A DNA stretch of 64,000 nt from the NCBI GenBank assembly GCA_947311845.1, contig CAMZMU010000060.1, positions 512,643-576,642 of the forward strand, written 5' to 3'. Positions 58,035 through 64,000 of this stretch are shown here, piece after piece. The notes below the pieces were generated by a model. It saw nothing but the letters and a program-made list of their open reading frames with translations, made no database searches and was not told the origin of the DNA. How positions within the stretch are numbered: the stretch's first letter is position 1; each line of letters begins with the position of its first letter. The DNA comes from Poa pratensis. Lineage: Eukaryota > Streptophyta > Magnoliopsida > Poales > Poaceae. The position numbers and the translations under genes were made by a program.

Positions 58035-58218
58035 TGTTAAAGTATGTTGTATATTGTACGGTAGTATATTCTGTACTAGGAAACCTCCAATTGTAGTCCG
58101 ATCCGGTCCCGTGTAAAAGGATGTGTAAACCGCCTTGTAACCCCCTGTTGTCAATATATAAAGAGAGGAGCCGGCCCTATACAGGGTACGAGCCATCAAT
58201 CGTATACACAAATTTACA
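58035..58218 (+). repeat. Right LTR of the short-LTR Copia element
   Basis: 184 bp partner of 54061-54243; followed by CACCT target duplication. Confidence 0.93.
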
Positions 58219-58223
58219 CACCT

Positions 58224-59314
58224 GGGATAATAAATCTTCATTTTCCAATGCAGGTCACAGCAAGTGAATCCTGAAGCGTGATAGATAAAGAAGTAAGGCT
58301 TTGTTAGGAACAAAACATGCAAACAGAAGCAAGTATTTGAAAGTTTGAACAATCAAGATTACTGTATGGAAAAGTAGGAGCCAAGATCTGGCATCTGTTC
58401 AAAGTCATTTTTGTCACTGGTTATTTGTATATTCATTATGCACAAATTAACACGTATACATGTTGATATTAAGCCATCGGATATTATTAACAATTACTAC
58501 ATGCTAGTCTGGTCATCCATGTAAGGAACTTATTTTACTTGTCCGCTGATCTAAATTTCTCATGCAGTCATTCCGAGTGGCCGCTGATAAATTTAATTAA
58601 TTCCCAGCAGGGATTATTGTTAATGGAACAATCAATTGCCTGAAAGGAGTTTATTCTATTATGGATATTTTCCCAATAGAGGATTCTGAATAAGCTAAAG
58701 AACTATAACTGTTCTACTGTAGAAGGAGGAGACGTGTATTATCACCTTTAAGAAGAGTTTGTACTTGTATATGCTCAAGTTCGTCGATATATCCCTATAA
58801 ATACAGGTCAGGCAAAGGGAAACTAAGTGATCATTATGTACTATGAGAGTTGGCCCGTAGATTAATCGAGGATAATGAACAACCTGATGGCTAGTTGGCT
58901 TTGATTCAGCCAGGACGGGCGACTGAACAACCTGATTAATTCCCCACACACAAAAAAAAGAACAATGTGATTAATTTATGCTGATCAAATCCATCGTAGT
59001 TAGGAACTGAAACGTAGGGCACCAGTCCAGCACCACCAGTAGATTGTGGATTCAGCGTGTGCATGTTAAGATATGTCTAGAGCAGAGAATTTAAGGATAC
59101 ATAATTTCCTGCCTGTTGGGTGAACTGGACGGCATCGAGGAATTAAACAACGGCATCCCCAGTCCGCCAGAGTGTTCATGGCGACGGCCGGCCACTCGGC
59201 CAATCTGCTTCAAAGATCTAATACACCTCCTCTTCTTAATCAACCATCGTGGACGTGGGATAAAGTTGTACTGGAATATACATGTTCGGTTGATCTGTGA
59301 TAAGAACTTGAAAA
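58224..59314. other. Helitron 3 body, nothing recognised
   Basis: AT-rich sequence between the Copia and Helitron 4 insertions. No gene, terminal repeat or coding signal identified. Confidence 0.5.
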
Positions 59315-60781
59315 CTAGATGACACCCCGCGCATTGCGGCGGTACACTTCGTAAATGAACTGTAGGGCGATTGAAACACATAAAAGTATATTAAAGAAAA
59401 AAGAAAAATGAAAGGACAAAAACTGGATAGTACGGAACTAAGGAATATTCAAGACGATTCACAATTTGCATCGTAGTGTACCGTTTAAACATATATTGGA
59501 GAATGCAATGAAATGTGAATTTGCAGTAGAATATGTAACAACGGGATCTTGTGGTATATTTGAACAGATGAAGTGAACATACTGACATTTATCATCCAAA
59601 AAAGCATCACAGTAGGCAGGTCAAAACGAACTGAACATGTAAACGTTATGAAGACATAATTGTAGTAAGTACATGCATAGAGCTGGGAAGAAACTTGTAT
59701 ATGAAGAAAAAAAATCCATCTAGACCGATGGTCCAGGCAGCTTGAGGGCTGATTTCGAAAAACCAATGGCTTTACACAATAACATATAGCTTGAGTCTTT
59801 TTTCTTTGTTTGCTCTTTTGATTGTAACCTGCAAGAACGAAAAAGGAAAAGAGGCAACCTGCATCAAGAGAGCAATGTATTTTTTATGGATGCACAGTGA
59901 GTACCCACGCCAAGGAAGACCTTCATCTCATTATCTTACTTCTTTTTGCACGAAGCAAAGTTAGCTCACAGGGGAAATTTACCAAGCACCTGGCAAGCCA
60001 TAAGGGTGAGAGTCACATGGGTCAATGGGAGATCAACAAAACACTACTACTCAGATCGGAGCATGGAGAAGCTTAATTTACTAAATGAAATAAGAAAACT
60101 AATCTTACTAAATATTTATTACCGGCACGAACTCAGACAATCTATTGCCTTGTGATTCTCAACACATGAGCGGCTGACAATTGAAGTATAGAGCGATGGT
60201 GGCCGGAGAGATTCAGAAGGCCAAAGCGACATACAAACATGCATAAATGCATCCAGTAGTCCTCCGTAATGGCATGCAGGGAGCAGAGAAACGTGGATGC
60301 TGAAAAGATGAATGCGCCGTCCGCCGCCGGGGCAGCAAGATGATGACATCGTTGGCTTCAATTGCTCCACCGCCGGAAAACGACTGCGCTGCCGGCCGCC
60401 CGTGGTGTGTGATGATCGGGAATATATAATGTGTAGAGAATTGTAACTGATGAGAGACATGGTGGGGAGGGCATGCAGCGGAATAGGCACACGGCTTGGC
60501 GTTTGCATTCAACGCCAGTTACGGGAGAGGAAAAGCAAACGCCTACCATCACTGGGGAGTGGGCATGGTTAACAATAATTAGCGCTAAACAAAGCTGAAT
60601 TGAGGAAATACGAAACTAATGGTATAGGATGACGTGGAACATTGTGTGACGTGGATGGCTAGTGAGGTGGATAGCTTGCATGATAAAAATAAAAATGATG
60701 AGGTGGCATGTTTGTGATGTGGCATGCTTGCATGTTGAGAGAATTTCTTTTAGTGGGGTGCTCCTATTTAGATATAGTAGA
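59315..60781 (-). mobile_element. Helitron 4 (non-autonomous, 1467 bp)
   Basis: Minus strand start TCTACTATATCTAAATAGG at 60781; the 3' end has hairpin CCGCCGCAATGCGCGGGG, then TGTCATCTAG at 59315. It lies between A (59314) and T (60782) with no target duplication. No coding domain seen; 60230-60500 holds a GC-richer segment of unknown origin. It is nested in Helitron 3. Confidence 0.85.
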
Positions 60782-61059
60782 TAAGATTCGGCGTTTCTAG
60801 AGGAATACGATCAGGAGAGCTGGACACATGCTTTATTGGATCGTATATTTTTCATTAATAATTTAATTATTCTTCACTCCTATACCTGTTGGTTATGTAC
60901 GTGGCCACCGGAGACATGCAGCTCGCAGCTGTCTTAGCTTTTGCATTGTCCTGCTAGCTGCTTCTCCCGATTTTGCTAAATCTACAATATTGTAGTGCGA
61001 TGCAAGGTCAGCACTTCAAATCTGCACACGAAGGAATAAAATTCTCATTCGCACTAACA

Positions 61060-61360
61060 TCAGTAAACCCCGCCCGTTACCTGTTGATGATTTGTGCATG
61101 CGTCCTTGGAATCTTGTCCGATGAACAAAGGCGACGCCGCAACCAAAGAGGTGCAGCTCGAACTTGTCTTGGCTTCGGCGGCGGCTCCCAACACCAGGGT
61201 ACCGTCAGGGTACCGCAGCTTGAACCTGTCTAGCTTGGCTTCGGCGACGCGGCGGCCGGAGACGTGCAGCTCGACGGTCGCTACCTGCTTCCACCGCGCG
61301 GCAGTTCGCCTGCCCGGCCTCTCCCAACGCCAGGGTCCCATCTAGGGTTAGGGATATCCC
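61060..61360 (-). other. GC-rich duplicated exon-like fragment in Helitron 3
   Basis: gtgcagctcga, cttggcttcggcg and cccaac-ccagggt each occur twice, so a roughly 110-130 bp segment was duplicated. The minus-strand frame contains VELHVSGRRVAEAKLDRFKL and LRYPDGTLVLG. GC content is well above that of the rest of the Helitron, as expected for a captured exon, but the source gene is not recognised. Confidence 0.4.
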
Positions 61361-61611
61361 AACACACGTACATGTAAAGATCGAAGGGAGATCATATTGG
61401 AGTCTGCGACGGAGACGTATCTTTGCAGGCCGTGAAAGTTTTTTCTCGAGGCGTGCACGTGGGATAGAACGTGAGGACTCTGTTATTTCATCCAACGGCT
61501 GTAGACAGGTAATGCGGATAATCGGATGGTTAATTTTCTTAATTTTTGAGGATTAACGTGGTGCTTCGGTTGGTGCCTCCAATTAGTAAATATAAGATAT
61601 AAGATATAAGA

Positions 61612-62631
61612 TTTTATATATAATCATTTCTAATTATTTTGGCATGTATGACACTATGATGCTATTATCACAACCACCAATGACAATATGACACTATCAA
61701 GTAATATGTACTCATAAACAATAATAATCCGGAAAAAGTTTTCACAAAGACAAGAATACATGTAAGCACTTTTTTTTACCGTGTTAAAGGAGCTAAACGA
61801 GTAGCTCGGAACATGGCTCCTTAAACTCGAACTCGGCTTTGTTCCCATTTTTTTGACCTGTGCGAAGAAAATGAAAACTCGGCTTGGCTCGTTTAGCAAC
61901 GAGTTCGAGCCGAGCCAATTTGAGTTCCGAGCTACTCGTTTAACTCACGAATTTCGAGCACACGTACAGACGCACGTATACATCACACATACACGCACAC
62001 ACACACGGAACACACAAGCACGCACGGAGCACACACAAGCACACATGGACCCACTAGTCATTGAGACAAAAATATGAAGGGGAACACTTTTGGGGGACTT
62101 GCTAAAAATTTAGCAAGTGACCTTTGGATTTGCATATATGCAATTTGGAGTTGCTCTTATGTAGTTCATCAAAACTGAACATGTTTTTTTTTTTGCATTC
62201 TCTGCCTCTATGCTCTACATGTTCACAAGTTATGCCATCACAATTCCTATCTGGTTCGTCCTAAGCTAGTACAGTAGTTGCCTGCTAATATGCATTTGAT
62301 GCAAATTTTAAGTCAATAAACATGTTGATCTGGTTTCCTTGCTCTACAAGTTCACACATTATGCAATTATAATTACTATCTGGTTCGTCCCATGCTACGA
62401 CACTAGCTGCCTGCTATTATGTAGATCATACCAAATTTTAAGTCACTACACATGTTGGGTATGCATTCCCTGCTCTACAAGTTCACGCGTTAACCATTAT
62501 AAATTTTCTGGTTCTTCCTAAGAGCAGACTGCTGTTAGGCAAATTAATGGCAAATTTAAGTCACTGATCTTGTTGCTTTGCATTCCTTGTTCACAAAATC
62601 TGCCATTGTAATATCCCTATGGTTCATCCTA
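61612..62631 (+). repeat. Duplicated unit, copy 1 right part, and second tandem-repeat block
   Basis: 61612-61900 continues the unit cut at 52984 and matches 63732-64000. The right arm of the ctcggctcg inverted repeat is at 61780-61950, followed by CA-rich low complexity (61955-62050). From 62150 the ~125 bp tandem repeat resumes. Confidence 0.75.
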
Positions 62632-62930
62632 AGCTAGTACAGTAAGTAGCTGCGTTGCCTAGTTTATCGCAAAATTTGAAGCACTGATCATGTTTGTTTG
62701 CATACTCTGTCGTACAACTTCACAAGTTATGCCATTACAATACCTACCTGGTTCGTCCCAAGCTTATAGAGTAGCTGCTTGCCTAGTTAATCGCAAAATT
62801 TAAGGCACTGTGCTTGTTTTTTTGCATTCTCTGCTCTACAAGCTGACATGTTATGCTATTATAATTTTGACGTGGTTCGTCCTAGGCTACTACTGTAGCT
62901 GCTTCCATTAGAGCATCTCCAATAGCCTTT
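62150..62930 (+). repeat. Degenerate tandem repeat, unit about 125 bp, second block
   Basis: Six or so diverged units with the same landmarks as 49131-50270 (ctctacaagttcac, ctggttcgtcc, tagctgcctgc). It merges into the second copy of the duplicated unit. Confidence 0.7.
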
Positions 62931-63123
62931 GTATGTTGGATTGCTAAAAACTAGTGATAGCAAGAGGAGAGAGAAGGTTTACAAAGCCAACCAAGTTTTT
63001 GCTTTCACAGCCTTTGTATATTGGATTGCTATATTTGCACAAAACACACAATGACATGCGGGAACAGTTTGTCATAGACACATCACACACTAAAATACGT
63101 GTATACGAATACTAGCACTATAT

Positions 63124-63425
63124 CTGGCCGTCTCCGGCCTGGCCCGACCAGCCCGGCCGGAAAATACAGGGCCTGGGCTTGCCCACGGGCGGGCCCGGGC
63201 CTTAGATTTGAGCCCAAAGGGCAGATGGGACTGGGCCTGGGCTTTACATAATGGCATTTTAAGGAAGAAGCCCAACCCAAAGCCTGAGTCCCGATGGGAT
63301 TTCGCAGCCAATGGGCGGGCTTGGGCCTAAAATATAGGCCCGAAGGATGGGCGGGCCTAGGCCTGGGATTTTGACCGCGGACTTTGTTAGGCCCACCCAG
63401 AAACCTGGCCCGGCCCATGCCCAGG
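63124..63425. mobile_element. GGGCC-rich MITE-like element, copy 2
   Basis: Same termini and TAT flanks (63121-63123, 63426-63428) as 52360-52687, with about 26 bp less interior. Confidence 0.6.
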
Positions 63426-63547
63426 TATAACTAGCACAAACTCATATTTAACAACACACACGTACACACACGTACACATGCACGTACGCGTACACGTACA
63501 CACACATAGCACACCCTCGTACACATACACTAGCACACACCCACGTT

Positions 63548-64000
63548 GGCCTGGAATTCGAGCCGAGCCGGCTCGGCTCGACTCGTTGAAGCTCGGTCAA
63601 CTCACAAGCAAACTCGGCTCGACTCGTTTCACAAACGAGTCAAAAACTAAAACTCGGCTCGGCTCGCTACACTCGTGAATTTGCTCGTTTAACTCGTTTA
63701 GCTCGGTAACACTATCAATATGCATTATAATATATTTTATATATAATCATTTCTAATTATTTCGGCATGTATGACACTATGATGCCATTATCACAACCAC
63801 CAATGACAATATGACACTATCAAGTAATATGTACTCGTAAACTATAATAATCCGAAAAAAGTGTTCACAAAGACAAGAATACATGTAAGGACTTTTTTTA
63901 CCGTGTTAAACGAGCTAAACGAGTAGCTCGGAACTTGGCTCCTTTAACTCGAACTCGGCTTTGTTCCCATTTTTTTTGACTTGTGTGAAGAAAATTAAAC
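63548..64000. repeat. ctcggctcg long inverted repeat, partly in window
   Basis: Left arm 63548-63715 (aactcggctcggctcgctac, then ctcgtttaactcgtttagct) and right arm from 63900 (aaacgagctaaacgagtagc) are inverted. The copy-1 equivalent arms are 52806-52970 and 61780-61950. It looks like a MITE of unknown superfamily. The end is off the window. Confidence 0.55.

Larger units (their letters stand above)
54061..58218 (+). mobile_element. Short-LTR Copia element with inverted gag-integrase block
   Basis: LTRs of 183-184 bp (54061-54243, 58035-58218) are both in plus orientation, with target duplication CACCT on each side (54056-54060, 58219-58223). The Met-tRNA-type primer site TGGTATCAGAGCC follows the left LTR (54244-54256). 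RNase H lies in sense before the right LTR (57361-58023), but gag and integrase are on the minus strand (57326 down to 54257). The primer-site sequence occurs again in inverse orientation at 57348-57360, exactly where gag begins and RNase H resumes. The RT palm is missing. So the gag-integrase segment is inverted and RT deleted. Confidence 0.9.
52985..61611 (-). mobile_element. Helitron 3 (8.6 kb with nested Copia and Helitron)
   Basis: Minus strand begins TCTTATATCTTATATC at 61611 and ends with hairpin GCCCGTGC/GCACGGGT, then TGACGACTAG at 52985. Flanking bases are A (52984) and T (61612). The empty site is visible in the duplicated unit at about 63732 (gcattataatata then ttttatata), which proves both ends. 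Own sequence is about 3.0 kb after removing 54061-58218 and 59315-60781. No helicase or Rep is recognised. A minus-strand 98-codon frame at 53530-53826 and a duplicated GC-rich segment at 61060-61360 could be captured gene pieces. Confidence 0.92.
62632..64000 (+). repeat. Duplicated unit, copy 2 (empty Helitron site)
   Basis: Collinear with 51854-52984 plus 61612-61900, about 93 percent identical by eye. At about 63732 the copy-1 Helitron insertion site is empty. It runs off the window end. Confidence 0.85.

Overview
The window is intergenic, transposon-packed chromosome of a large-genome grass. A Triticeae-type genome (wheat, barley, rye, Aegilops) is most likely: a Copia LTR starts with the BARE/Angela-type terminus, there are long coding-poor elements with an Athila-like primer site, Tat-lineage Gypsy elements with antisense genes, Helitrons with CG-rich terminal hairpins, and Stowaway and Tourist MITEs. 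The species cannot be fixed from sequence alone. No bacterial-style operon, rRNA or CRISPR is present.

Region 1 (1-39859) is one nested stack. The oldest layer is a minus-strand Tat-lineage Gypsy element (element A2; 8367-19299 plus 13 bp of its 5' LTR at 39847-39859). A plus-strand relative (A1; 2906-8366) sits inside A2's antisense gene. A1 is cut by the 3' end of a long coding-poor LTR element (LARD-1; 1-2905). A Helitron (13175-15911) splits A2's integrase. A second copy of the coding-poor element (LARD-2; 19300-39846, TSD AATCC) sits 13 bp inside A2's 5' LTR. LARD-2 itself received an internally deleted Copia element (22379-25346, TSD AAGTG) and a young full-length Tat-type Gypsy element (T3; 26412-37242, TSD AGAAC).

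Region 2 (39860-48490) is low in recognisable genes. It holds a TGCTACCGAC-like motif cluster, a tRNA-like SINE-type promoter, one small acidic-protein ORF (42513-42830, minus), the 3' end of a plus-strand Helitron (to 45577), a solo LTR related to T3 (46149-47087) and a long inverted-repeat foldback (48113-48474).

Region 3 (48490-64000) is built on a degenerate tandem repeat of roughly 125 bp and a duplicated unit (51854-52984 plus 61612 onward, again 62632-64000). A Tourist MITE, a 1.6 kb Helitron and an 8.6 kb Helitron (52985-61611) are inserted in it. The large Helitron contains a short-LTR Copia element (54061-58218, TSD CACCT) and a further Helitron (59315-60781). The Copia element has its gag-integrase block inverted between its LTRs.

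The most interesting signal is the antisense compartment of the Tat elements. A1 and A2 carry, opposite to gag-pol, a spliced multi-exon gene of the gypsy-type 'transposase_28' class with a TATA box (seen in A1). T3 carries in the same slot a different antisense gene with its own TATA box and a recognisable plant B3 DNA-binding domain. Nearly all coding regions are broken by frameshifts, stops or nested insertions, so little here is likely to make protein.
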